A stretch of 64,000 nt of DNA from Gnetum montanum (Eukaryota; Streptophyta; Gnetopsida; Gnetales; Gnetaceae), in NCBI GenBank assembly GCA_015680685.1, contig MNCI01017705.1, positions 330,216-394,215 on the forward strand, given 5' to 3'. Shown piece by piece: positions 22,036 through 33,313 of the stretch (the stretch's first letter is position 1; the number at the start of each line of letters is the position of its first letter). The notes beneath the pieces were generated by a model, which was not told where the DNA came from, did not search any database, and saw nothing but the letters and a program-made list of their open reading frames with translations. The position numbers and the translations under genes were made by a program.

Positions 22036-24129
22036 TCTACAATCAAACATAACCACCAATTAGACTGTTCATAAGTAGCGCAAGATGGTCCTTATACACC
22101 TTCTCAATTTGACCAAGTTATGTTGTTGGGACAGGCATTCCTTTAAGTCTCCCGGAGTGTTAATTTATGGGTTAGAGCGAAATTTCTTGTAATTAACCAA
22201 CTAATTAGTTAATTAATTAATTAATTATACATAGGCATCACCCCCCATGACTGAGGGCATACCTTCGATTACTTAAAACGGCAAGGATCAGTTGATGTGG
22301 ACACGCGAAGGAATGTAGGCACGTTGGGAAGCATTAGGCAGAAAAAATGGCAAAAGCTTTCCTCAATTTGGATTCCAAATGATGAAAATTTCAAAGTGCA
22401 ACGGGTGTATATATAGGGTTAGGCGCTGCATCGACGGGGCCGTGTATACACAGGTGCTGCGTATACGGGGCCCCGTATACGCAGGGGTGTTTACCTGTTG
22501 ACCAACTTGGAAAAAGCCCAAAATGATGAATTTAAAACGCCAAATTGGGGTGGTTGAAGTACGTGAGAGGCCTAGACATGGTTGAGGACATAAGGAAGGT
22601 AATTGGATTCGAAAAAGAGTCAAGAATAGGACAACGAGACTCAAAAAGAACTTCACAGGGAATAAATCGAGCGATGGGACCTTAGACCAGTCAACCACGA
22701 AATCCAAAGGATGGGAGGCTTAATAAGCAGGACCAAAGAGATGTAGGTGGGTCCTCCCCATAGTAGGCCATAGCCTTAGTAGCCCTTGCATATCCCCAAC
22801 ACCGGGGTTCGTGGACCTCGGGGCCAAGAAATGGTGTGTGCCAGTTAAGACTCCTACCCAAGAGATCCTGCCAAGGCATAGGAACCCATGGAAATCACAA
22901 TGAACTTTCACAACATAAGACAGGTAGTGAGGTGAGTTATGGAGAGAGCTAGGTGAAGAGAGAGAGAGACAAGAAAATGGAATTTCGATCATCGGTCACA
23001 TGAAACCCCATGTGCAGTTGTGGTTAAGTGAGCTAGTAGAACTATTCCTAAGTTCAAACCCAAAACCATCCACATGTAGTGACATCGCAGCAATAGACGA
23101 AGCCCCGGCCATCCCCCAAGGAAGCAAGAATGCCCCCATAGAGAACCACCACTCCAACAAACGTGAGAGGAAGGAAGCAAAATGGGACAAAGTTAGAGGG
23201 GACCAAGGAAGTCCCATAACTAGTGCTTGTGGCTCGGTAGAGGTAGTATAAGGGATGTGCTTTGAATTCCCACACATTGATGTCATGAGTTTTGTTGTGT
23301 TTTTTTTTTCGGGGGAACCACACCATGCAAAGACCCATGCATGTTCACATGCATCCGACCAAGGGGTGTGCTTTGAATCCTCATGTTTATTTCTCTTTTT
23401 TTTTTGAATTTTTCAATGAGGACCACACCATGCAAGGTCGAACTACCCAGAAGCTTCCTTGGAGAGAAGAACGTGGAGCGGTAGGGAATCCATAAGGACA
23501 AACCAGCAACCTAGAGAATAGAACAAAGTGACAAATATTGCATTCCCCTTGAAGTCACACCCCATTCAAACCATTGGGTCATCCCTGAGTCTAGGAACTA
23601 CACAAGTCACACATTAATTATAATGTTTTTAAGTAAAGGGATTGCATGTTCTCAATAGAAGGAAAACCATGGAGTGGGTGAATGGGTGGATGACGTGAAC
23701 TCACTGTCGGTGTTATGAATGGAAAATAGATGTAAAGTCCAAAGACAACCATGCGAGAGTGGGAACTAGACAACTAGGTGGACTAGTGTACATGACCCAT
23801 CGCAACGAAAACCATCCACACCAAACATCTGAAGACAATAAGACAATGTATTAGCAATTACGCGAAAAATGAAACATACACAAAGAAATGGAAAATAATT
23901 AAACAAAGAAAAAAATTAATAAAAAATTGGTAAACGTATGAACGATGTTGAAAAACAAAAAAGGTGTAAAATAATAAAGTGTAAAACAAAAAATTACAAA
24001 CGGTGAGGGGTGTAATGGAATGGATTAGCAAGGATGATGGTCTCCCCCACGACTGGGTGGAAAGAAGGAGACATGAAAAATGGAACGTTGCTAACTGGGC
24101 GATGACGAGGTGGTTACACTGGTTGAGTG
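22036..24129 (-). other. Long noncoding spacer between integrase and ORF3 in element C
   Basis: About 2.1 kb without a supported frame. It holds two polypurine-like motifs (22,241-22,254 and 24,043-24,054), a TATA-like motif near 22,408, GC-rich palindromes (22,430-22,490), a TTAA run at 22,208-22,226, two copies of a CACACCATGCAAAG/GTGTGCTTTGAAT block near 23,250-23,335 and 23,357-23,440, and a short AAAACAAAAA repeat near 23,955-23,995. Islands are shared with A and B. Confidence 0.6.
22236..22500 (-). promoter_or_regulatory. Candidate internal promoter for ORF3 in element C
   Basis: On the minus strand, palindromic GC-rich words (CGTATACGGGGCCCCGTATACG type, 22,450-22,490) come first, then CCTATATATACACC near 22,404-22,417, then a polypurine motif followed by TGATG near 22,237-22,250, then the ORF3 ATG at 22,035. 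Palindromes followed by a TATA box is also the order in the family's LTR U3 regions. B and E carry a TATA-like motif at the comparable place. No transcript evidence is available. Confidence 0.4.
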
Positions 24130-25280
24130 GAGTTTGCGGAAAGGTTTCAGTTGTTGGTGATTGACTAACTATGTTCTGGTGGGGTCCTCAAGTTTGTGGA
24201 TGAGCAAGGCACTAGATGGGAAGGTTTTGGAGACAATGTAAGGTCCCTCCCATAGTGTTTGAAACTTGGTCGGTTGAGATACATGTGAGGGGTTTCAATA
24301 CAGTACTTTGTCTCCATGTTTGAATGAGACCTTCTAGATCCTAAGATCATGTCATTTTTTGTTATAGGCCTTGTGGATCTCATTGGAAGATAGGGCCACT
24401 AAACGGTTCTCATCTAGCACACTTAAGTTGATGAGTCATTCTCGTTGTGCTAGTGGGAGATCAAGGCCTAAGTCACTGGTGATGGATAGTGTGCGAAGTT
24501 TGGCCTAAATTAGAAGTGTTGGTAACTTTCCATACACTAACTCATAGGGAGAGTATCCTACAGGAAGTTTCCAAGTGGAGCGATAGGCCCATAGGGCATT
24601 GTTAAGTTTAGTACTCCAATCCCTCCTGTATTTGCTGATGGTTTGGGTAAGGATCTCGGTGATCTCCCTATTGGTGACTTTGGCCTGCCCATTGGCTTGG
24701 GGGTGGTATGGTGTTGTAAATTTATGTGTGACCCCTAAGTGTTGCATGAGTTTTTGAAAAGTGACACCCATAAAATGAGTCCCATTATTAGAAATGAGTG
24801 CACATGGCACTCCAAACCTGTTAACGATTTATTGTTGGACAAATTGTGTAACGGTGTTGGAAGAACAGTCAACGGCGACTGCTAGTTTTGCCCACTTTGT
24901 ACAATAGTCCACAGCTACGATGATGTATGCCTTTTCGTTTGACAAGGGTGTGATGGGCCCCATGAAGTCGATGCCCTAGATGTCAAAAGGCTCCAGTGGC
25001 TGGATCTACTATTGAGGTCCCTCCAACAGTGCCAACATCCCACCATCTTTTTAACATCGTTCGCAGGAGTGGGTGAACCATTGTGTGTCCCTGAAAATTG
25101 TGGGCCAGTAATACCCTACAAGTAGGATCTTAATGGTCATCCAGCATCTAGCATAGTGGCCCCCACAAGGGCCCTTGTGAGCATCTTGGAGGATGTGCAG
25201 TGTATTGTCATCAGGGATACACCATCGAACCAGGTCATCAACACACACCTTGTAAAGGTGGTTATTAATTTCCATGAAAT
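24130..25280 (-). pseudogene. Integrase domain of element C
   Basis: The zinc-binding H2C2 module is in 25,051-25,275 (HKGPCGGHYARCW, ending CERC). The catalytic core starts with VDYCTKWAK near 24,900 (first Asp). The second acidic site is in ISNNGTHF near 24,780, where Asp has become Asn. The third is in NGQAKVTNREI near 24,670, where the expected Glu is Lys. A C-terminal GPY-like module (WEGPYIV) lies near 24,230. Both catalytic changes are G-to-A on the coding strand. With stops elsewhere, it cannot be active. Confidence 0.8.
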
Positions 25281-25439
25281 GTTTGGCCTTATGGAGAAAC
25301 TATTGTTTCTACTGATGGTTCCACTCCTTTGGCAGCTCCTGGGTTGTGAGGTAGCTGAGGATGCAATTGAACTAAGGGGATTCCTTGGGTACTTGAGGAT
25401 CGACTACACCTGTGAAGAGGAGTTCACCTAGAAATTAGT

Positions 25440-26730
25440 CGGAGAGGGGCTCCTCCTCTTCTGTGTCCTCCCATCGTAACCGAGATAAGTGGTTAGCAAC
25501 CACATTCTTAGTTCCCTTTCGATCTACCATGGTGAGATCAAACTCCTGAAGAATCACTAGCCACCAGATGATGCGGGGGCTCATCGTTGGTTTGTTCATT
25601 AGGAATCAAATAGCACTATGGTTAGTATGCACAAACACCTTATATCTAAGCACATAGTATCGGAATTTATCCAAGGTGAACACCACCGCCATCAACTCCT
25701 TCTCGGTGGTGGTGTAGTTTAGCTAAGCACCCACAATGCTACGGCTTGCACAATGGATATAATATGGATGTTTTTGATCATCACATTGTGTAAGCACAGC
25801 TCCCAAGGCATAGTTGGATGCATCTGTCATAATATGAAAGAGCCTAGACCAATCGGGTGCCCGTAGAACTGGAGTTTCTACGAGTTTCTATTTCAGTGCT
25901 TGCAATGCAAACTTGCACTCCTTAATCTAGATGAACGGAACATCCTTCTTTGTAAGTTTTACCAATGGCTTGGTGATCTTTGAGAAGTTTTCAATGAAGC
26001 ACCAGTAGAAACCAGTGTGTCCAAGGAATGACTGAACATCTTTGACGGTACTTGGTTGGCAGGTGATTTCTTGGATGATCCTGATCTTTTCAGGATCCAC
26101 ACTAATCCCTGTTTGTGAGAAGCGGTGCCCCAACACAATGCCTTCTTGGACCATCAAATGGCTTTTCTGCCAATTGAGCCATAGATTAGTGTCTACACAC
26201 CTGTTTAGAACCTGCCCAAGATGGTCCAAGGCTTACTCAAACATGGCCCCATAAGTAGAGAAGTCATCCATGAAGACTTCTACCCCATTGCCAATTTGTT
26301 GTTGGAAGATGCTTAGGACAAGGCGTTGGAATGTAGCAGGCGCATTACACAGGCAAAATGGCATCTTCTTGTATGCAAAAGTCCCCCATGGACTTGTGAA
26401 TGTTGTTTTGGCCTAGTCTTCTAATGCTATTTGGATTTTGTTATAACCACTATAACCATCCAAAAAGCTATAGTAGCGGTGCCCTGCGATGGTGTCCAAC
26501 ACCTGGTCCACAAATGGGAGTGGAAAATGATCCTTGAAGGTAGCCATGTTGAGCAACCAGAAATCAATACAGACCCTCCATTTGTCACCTTTCTTTGGCA
26601 CGATAACAAGTGGGCTAACCCATTCGCTATCGGCAATAGAATAGATGAACCCCACCTTTAGCAATTATTCGATTTCATCCTTTACAACCTACTTCAGTTT
26701 GGGATTCAATCGTCTTTGTGGTTGTCATCG
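25440..26730 (-). pseudogene. Reverse transcriptase and RNase H of element C
   Basis: RT motifs in order: SPLVIVPKKGDKWRVCIDF near 26,570-26,620, FPLPFVDQVLD near 26,500, YYSFLDGYSGYNKI near 26,440, then the catalytic box VFMDDF near 26,260-26,276 (the gypsy form of YxDD), and a thumb/connection part ending in GFYWCFIENFSKI (25,927-26,229). RNase H follows; its TDHSAI motif reads TNHSAI near 25,615. The polymerase catalytic pair is intact, but stops (26,420 and 26,240, among others) break the frame. Confidence 0.8.
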
Positions 26731-27129
26731 TGGCTTCATGGAAGGGTCAATATAGATCTGATGCTGGTAGACCCTGGGATCAACTCCAGTCAACTCAGGA
26801 TATGACCATGCAAACATAACAACCCATTTGTTTACCACCTTTAGCAATCTCTTCTTCTATTAGGGAGTAAGGGTGGCATTGATAATTACTAGCTTTCCAT
26901 TTTGCAAAAATGCATATTCCAAGTGAGCCGATAAAGACTTTAGCTCCAGGGGCTCTTGTTTGAAGCTCTCAAGGATTTGCAGCTTCCCCCAGTTATCTTG
27001 GTCATCAACAGTGGAGACATGTTGATGAACCTCCTCCATTTCGTCCATACTCTCAACATAGGCTTGCAAAAGCCCGTCAAACGGTTCCATGCACAATGCG
27101 CTGCTAGTAGGATCAGTTGTCAACCATTG

Positions 27130-27660
27130 GGTGCCCTCTTGGTTAGTGGTTGCTGCGTACAGGCACTATTGAACAGGTGATTCCTTGGTACACCAACTAC
27201 ATGCTTGAATGGATATCCACTTAGCGAACCATGATTGCTACACACATTTGCACCCTAAGTCACTGTACATGATGCATGGAACGTGCTTCTTCTCGATCTT
27301 CCTGAAAGAATTTTCCTTTGAAATTTCAAGGGACAGATCTCGGAGTCATAGTCGTGCGTCCACCATGCTTAGCCAGGCTCTTTCCAGGAAATCAGCAAGA
27401 TAGGACCACCCGCAAATGGTGGTTACAATGTCCTCCACTAATCCCAAGGGAATGGTCATGGATTGGTCTACTAACTTGAGTCAGATGTTGCTCTTCTTTA
27501 GCGAGGGCAAGTTCTAGTTCTTGTACATATCGTGAGAGATCAAATTGACCCCTAACCCTAAGTCTAGAAGAGCTTTGCATGGCTCGTTCCCTGCCACCTG
27601 AAGATAGATGAGGGGGCTTCCTGGATCAGTCAATTTCTAGGAAAGATGACCTGCCTTGAT
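27130..27660 (-). pseudogene. Protease region of element C
   Basis: The active-site segment near 27,545-27,575 reads KALLDLGLGVNLIS; element A has DSGSGVNLIS at the same place. The rest is broken by stops and is less well preserved than in A. RT follows after a linker at 26,860-27,123. Confidence 0.6.
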
Positions 27661-30155
27661 CCAATCGGTCATGGCATGTGTGAGCATGACCGTCTGGACG
27701 TTAGAGTGCGATTGGCTTGAAGGCTACTCTGGTGGTGGAATAGTGGAGGCGTTTGAAGGTTTAGAGGCACTAGCCATAGGTGTATGTGAGGGTATGTTCA
27801 GATTGTTGGGCTGGAAAAAGGGACGTTTTCATGGCTTGGGTTCTAGTCCAACCGACTGAGGTGCCAGTTGTAAGTTAAGAGCCCTCATAGTGTTTCGTTG
27901 CTGCAACTATGGTGGTATCTCTCCCTGCATTGATGGAGCAGGTGGCAGCTGAGTGGGATGTTGTGGAGGAGTGGCAAGAGAAGGTGATGGAGGGTAGAAG
28001 AGATGTGGGTTTTCCCCCTAGGTGATGGAGATTAAGGTCAAAAATACTCTGGGGGGTGGTAATAACTTGGAAAGGCTGCATGACTGGAAGAGTCCCTTTG
28101 AGAGACTGGTTGCTAAACGTAGTACCCATAGGGATCTGGCTATTTGTAAGGGTATTGCTGCCTTGAAGGTGGCATCCCCCATGTTTGTGGGTGCTGCCAC
28201 TGTTGGAAGTATTCATACGGTTGCAGTGGTGCTCCACTTAGATAATATCTTTGTTGTTGGTGGAACTACCTGGGGTTGCCTTGTGGGTAAGGCAACCTTC
28301 TGGGTGTTTGTCTCTTCACCAAGCGAGGATTTAATGCATACACCCCAGACTCTTGAAGATGTGACACCACATGACAACATCCCTTAGGATGTTCATATTG
28401 GCATATGCCACATTCATCATCCTCCTCGGTGTTAGAGTCTGCAACCTGCTCTGCTATAGCAACTTTGCCCTTTCCCCTATATTGGGCACGTTCAGGTTCC
28501 TTCTTCTTGTGTCAATCGTGATCATTCCCTTGTTCTCTGGACTCTACTGCGATTTTTAGCACACTTTAAAATCTCTCATCCAAAGAGTCCCACATCTTAT
28601 CAACCTTTGCCGATATTTCAGATGCAAACTTTTGTAATGGCAAGGTCTTTCGGTTCACCACTTCTTCCAGTGGTGATTCATCCTCCTCATCACAAAAATG
28701 GACTTCCCTTTTTCCAAGGGAAGGATCCCGATTGAATTTTTCTACACTCTCCTTTTTTCTAAGTTCTCCTTCCTCCTTGGCCACCTGTTCAATGAGGTGC
28801 TGCAATTGATGGACCCTTTGCTCTGACAGTCATCCCTGGGCATACACACCAAGGATCTTTCGCATTTCAAAATGGAGCCCATCAATGATGTGGTGAAGTT
28901 GTGCCCATTGAGAGTAGCCATGAACAGGGCATTGATGCAATAATGAGTAGTACTTGCTCATGGCGGCATCCAAGGGTTCATGATTCCCTTGTTTCCAGCC
29001 TTGGATCTGCCATCTCAGATTCGCCACTTTAGAGTACGTTTGATACTTGTCATTGAAAATTTCAAGCATCATACTCCATCTTCTGATTAATTCCGACTCC
29101 AAGAACTGGTACCAACTTTCAACTTCTTTGATGAGTGTGTGAGGGAACAACTTCAGCTTCTGCCAATCATTGTCAAGGTTCTGTAGGGTGCAGGCATCAT
29201 GAAACGCTTGCAGGTGATTTTGTAGATCATAGTTGTATCCCCCTTAAAATCTGGGGATGTTGTTCATATCAACGCGCTTGATCCGACTATCCTTCATGTG
29301 CCTACTAGGGATTTGGATTGCCTCAGTGATTTGGAGCATGCTCTGAGTAGCCAACAACGGCTCATCTGAGTCATAGTTTTGTTGGGGACCATGACGTCCG
29401 TGATGATTCTTACTACCCCTTCTTTCATGTCGACGAGCATCACGTGATTGGTCACGCGTTTCCTCACATTGTTCCTTTTGAACCTTTTTGCCATCATCCT
29501 TTCGCTCCCTCCTACCCCAGTTATGATCAAAGCCTGAGCTAGATGAAGGAGAAGAAGAGCAAGAGGATGGAGAAGAAGGAGAGGCATCGCCATCATTCTG
29601 GTGTCGATCTCCCCCTCTACCCTGATGATGGCCTCGATCATCCAGTCCATCTTTGCTACATGACCCTCCATCCCCTTGAGGATCATGATGACTTAGAGGC
29701 TTATTCTAAATGATGGACTGAAGAACCTGCTGCCCCATGGGAAGTTCAGTTGAATGGGTATCATGAAAGATGGGATCCCCATTATCTTGCAGCCCTTGCG
29801 AGAATAAGGGATTACTAAAGTGTTTCCTCTTCGAGTGTTCATATTTGTCCACCTGCTGCTGATCTCGCGCTCATTGAGCCTTAATGGGATGATAGTCTCG
29901 GTAGTCATGGTTCTCCATGACATACTCCGCTCCACGGTCCTGGATGCCCAGTCTACCAAGATTATGAAATAGCATCGCAGGAGCCGATCGGTCGGGCAAT
30001 AGCACGATGTTGCCCTCCATGTCCCGCCATCATAGATGCTCATCCTGATGTAGCACGAAAGTGAAGTCAGGGACATAGTCATCGGGATGCTTGTACACCA
30101 TCCAACATTCTTGTGGCACTGGTGGGTTGGATACCTCTCTCCTATGAGAAGACAT
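27661..30155 (-). pseudogene. gag of element C, degenerate
   Basis: The start MSSHRREVSNPP at 30,155 is 150 bases from the PBS. N-terminal motif DFTFVLHQDEHLWWRDMEG (about 30,010-30,070), an Asp/His/Arg/Ser-rich section (29,380-29,660), the gag core at 28,830-29,150 with WYQFLESELIRRW, FNDKYQTYSKVANLRWQI and LLHQCPVHGYSQW, as in Athila/Tat Gag. Then the charged block 28,566-28,805 (KREVHFCDEEDESPLEE), a zinc-knuckle-like CGICQYEHPKGCC near 28,385-28,425, and a Pro/Gln/Tyr-rich tail. Stops occur in several places, e.g. just after VYAQG near 28,830. Confidence 0.75.
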
Positions 30156-30302
30156 ATTGGACGTTAGATGGTCCATGTAATCAGTGTACCTTACTATTTA
30201 CTTTAATTCGCCTAGCATGCTTAAATGTTTCTATCCTAGGTTTGTTTCAATGACTTAAATGATAATTTCACTAAGGTTAGATGATGCATGTAAGACTAAC
30301 AA

Positions 30303-30320
30303 TCCTCGGCAATGGTGCCA
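30303..30320 (-). promoter_or_regulatory. Primer binding site of element C (tRNA-Asp type)
   Basis: The minus strand reads TGGCACCATTGCCGAGGA one base from the LTR end. Compared with the complement of plant tRNA-Asp (TGGCGCCGTTGCCGGGGA) it differs by three G-to-A changes. Confidence 0.8.
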
Positions 30321-30321
30321 A

Positions 30322-31209
30322 TGATGAGCGGTTAGGTACCCCTACGCCCAACCATACGAATCACGGGCGTTCACATGCGACTCGGTTGAATTCGGCAGAC
30401 TGTAAGCACTTAACATACACCAGACCCTAACTAGTGAAATCTTGGGTTAGAACGGTTGCTGTCTTCCTAACCTCACTTGTGATGTTCTGTTTGTGATGGT
30501 TAAGTGAGATTAAGGCTAATGATTTTTGTAGCTTTTTACTTATCTTTTGGTGGCTAATTAAGGTATGAAGAGTAAGGAATAAACTATTATCTAATCTATA
30601 ATTATCCTAGCTTATACTCTAACTATTCCTAGCATAAGTATCTGATCCCATCTTCCGAGCACGTTCTGAGCATCTCCTAACACTTCTGGGTTACCAGACG
30701 TTAAGCATCACTGGGTTTACCAAGTGTTTAATTTACGTTTGAGATGGTCGTACTTATGGCCTTTACAAACTACAAATGAGTGATAGCGATTAAAATAACA
30801 ATAACAGGAACTTAAGTAATTAACAAAGCATAAAAAAATTAAACTACTGAATGCATAAAATATCTAAGTCCAAATGCTACAAGGAATGCTTGAATAGTTC
30901 GTCTTTATTGCCGTTACGCCAATGGGCTCAAATACATCAACGCTTGAATAAAGAGCTGATCACTTTTTTTACACTTGCTGTAGGCACTTGGAAAATATTC
31001 TATCTCCTGCGGGAACAAACTGCAAGAGCTTCGCTACAACTAACTGAAAGGTGCCTAAATGAGGTGGAAGGCCCTCTTATTTATAGGCTGAAATAGCCTC
31101 TGTGTAAACGGGGCCACGTCAACGCATGGAAAGCTATGTTGATGGGCCAAATCGACATGGTCGCGTATATGCGGCCTAGTTGATGCATTGACTTACTAAC
31201 ACTTTATCA
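30322..31209 (-). repeat. Element C 5' LTR
   Basis: 888 bp from TGATGAGCGGTTAGG to CACTTTATCA. It aligns end to end with 18,055-18,942. The TATAAATAAGAGGG box on the minus strand is at about 31,072-31,086. Confidence 0.85.
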
Positions 31210-32149
31210 ACTGCCTACGCTAAAAAAATCATGCATAAACATTTTACCATTGGCAAAAACTTAGGTACATATCTTAAAGAGTGACATTTTAAATTATATA
31301 TGAATTATAATCTCATCTATATGCTTCATAGATGATGCAATTAAATATTACTTATAAATTTTAATTTTTCAAATGTTATAACTTCTATTCTTCAATGGAA
31401 AATGCTTAAGATCATTGCAAATTATATGTTTTGGTTGTTAACAAATAAGGTGTGAATTTAGGCTTAATAAAAGCAAAGACATTCTCAACACTATAGCTTC
31501 AAGAGACAATAAATAAATAGATGCTTTTTAGATTGGGTGAAACCAATGTCATGTCAAGAATAGATATAGAAACAATATGCTACATAGACACTAAAGGAGT
31601 CAATAGCCTAGAAGGAAAATCTACATGTCCTAAGAGAGAACTAGATTAAGGTAATACGATACATTTCACTTGAAATTGAAAAGCAATACTAGAACTTATG
31701 TGTAACCTTAAAAGATAATAACAATGACAAGAAAAGAGGGTAATAAAGGAGATGAAGTAATATTAAAGATGAGAAATAAAGAAAGAGTAGAAGAAAATGA
31801 CAACGCCACCCAAATAAGTCTAATGTAAAACCACAAGTAGTACCCAAATGATATCAAGGACGTTCAAGAAAGGGTAGGGTAGGTAAAAGGATCATGGAGC
31901 AAATGACCAATACAATTAAGAAAAATGTAAGAAAACAAATGAAAAAAAATCAAGAAAATAGAGGAAAGCAAAATCTAAGGGATCATGTTCACATAATCTT
32001 GTAAATATAAAATTTGGGGGATCATTGAATAACTAAAGAATACATGTCCATTTACTTTACTTTTTTTGATACACAAATATCAAAAAGATGATAAAATTCA
32101 AATAGGGTACAAAAAATCCAATTTGTTATCATTTAAACAAGAATCTGAC
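31210..32149. other. AT-rich intergenic sequence, no gene seen
   Basis: No supported coding frame, RNA gene or transposon terminus. It is the right flank of element C. Confidence 0.5.
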
Positions 32150-33290
32150 CGAGTAGATTTAGCATTACTAATAGGTTTCCCCTCAAGCATTATGGATGAA
32201 AATATTATTTAGTGTTATCAATAGGTTCTTCTACAATGTTGTTATAGATGGAAAATTATTTAGCGTTACTGGTGTACGATTAGTAGTTGGCCTATCCGCC
32301 AAAAAAAAAACACACACACAAAACTAGCTTTGTTATATATTTATGATATATATATAATTTGGCCGAGCAAATCTTTTTTTGTTCTTATCAAGAAAGATCT
32401 ACATCCTTATGAAATTCTCTATATGCATGTATAGAAAATTATGTAGTAGGGTAATTAGAAATGTGGTGGAAATCAAAAACATGGCATATATGCCCAGTTG
32501 TATTGTTAGTGTTTTCTAGGCATAGATACACACTCCAAAATTCGCAATAATGATAGTATAGAAAGATATTCTTGAAAACTTTGATTATGTTGTGGATTTT
32601 GTGAAAAAAAACTTGGATTTCACTTAGTTAACATACTATTTGCCTTTGTTTCTACCTTTTGATTTGGATGGAAATATTAGTTGGCATTATTGATAGGTTT
32701 CCCTCAAGGTTATAGATGAAAATATTATTTAAAGTTATTAATAGGCTGTCCTATAGTGTTATGGATGGAAAACTATTTTGCATTAATGATAGGCTCCTTT
32801 AGAGCATTATGGACAAAATATTATTTAACATTACCAATCTATGATTGGTAGTTGGCCTCTTAGCTAAAAAATTATTTAGCATTACTGATAGGCTCCTCTA
32901 GAACATTATGGATAAAATATTATTTAGTGTTACTGATCTACAATTGGTAGTTGACCTCTCAGCTAGAAAACTTGGATTTCACTTAGTTAAAATATTATTT
33001 GCCTTTGTTTCTACCTTTCAATTGGGATGAAAATATTAGTTAGCATTAATGATAGGCTTCCCTCGAGCATTATGGATGAAAATATTATTTAGCGTTTTGA
33101 ATAGGTTATCCTATAGTGTTACCAAATAGGCTCCTATAAGCATCATGAATAAAATGTAATATAAAATGTAATATTATTTAGCGTTATAAATATATTGTCC
33201 TACCAATAACCTTCTATGAAGCATTATTGAACAAAATATTATTTGACGTTACCGATGGACAATTAATAGTTGAACTCTTAGTCAAAATTA
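32150..33290. repeat. Imperfect minisatellite with higher-order structure upstream of eIF3e
   Basis: A unit of about 45-60 bases (AAAATATTATTTAGCGTTAC, then GATAGGCTCCTCTAGAGCATTATGGAT with variations) recurs about a dozen times. A longer unit beginning CTTGGATTTCACTTAGTTAA and containing TTTGCCTTTGTTTCTACCTTT recurs at about 32,612 and 32,971, a higher-order period near 359 bases. The array ends within 20-30 bases of the TATA-like motif of the eIF3e gene. A short CA run lies at 32,310-32,320. Confidence 0.8.
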
Positions 33291-33306
33291 TTCCGTTCTT
33301 TAACCG

Positions 33307-33313
33307 TATAAAA
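33307..33313 (+). promoter_or_regulatory. Candidate TATA box of the eIF3e gene
   Basis: TATAAAA in the context CCGTATAAAACCCC lies 443 bases before the start codon. If used, transcription would begin near 33,340, with a 5' leader of about 410 bases in a region richer in GC than the array before it. There is no transcript evidence, and an intron in the leader is possible. Confidence 0.35.

Larger units (their letters stand above)
18055..31209 (-). mobile_element. Element C: full-length Athila-like Ty3/gypsy retrotransposon with ORF3
   Basis: 13,155 bp between two LTRs of 888 bp each. The minus-strand order is LTR, PBS, gag, protease, RT-RNase H, integrase, long spacer, ORF3, polypurine tract, LTR. 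The pol order (integrase last) marks Ty3/gypsy. The tRNA-Asp-type PBS, gag core and a gene after pol point to the Athila group. By eye the LTRs differ at a few dozen positions, mostly transitions, so the insertion is not recent. All frames carry stops. The five bases at each outer edge (ATTGA and ACTGC) do not match, so no intact target-site duplication is visible. Confidence 0.85.

Noticed and set aside
22989-23501. Cluster of overlapping frames of 60-96 codons on both strands
   Set aside because: They lie in the gypsy spacer, overlap one another in many frames and are not conserved in elements A or B.
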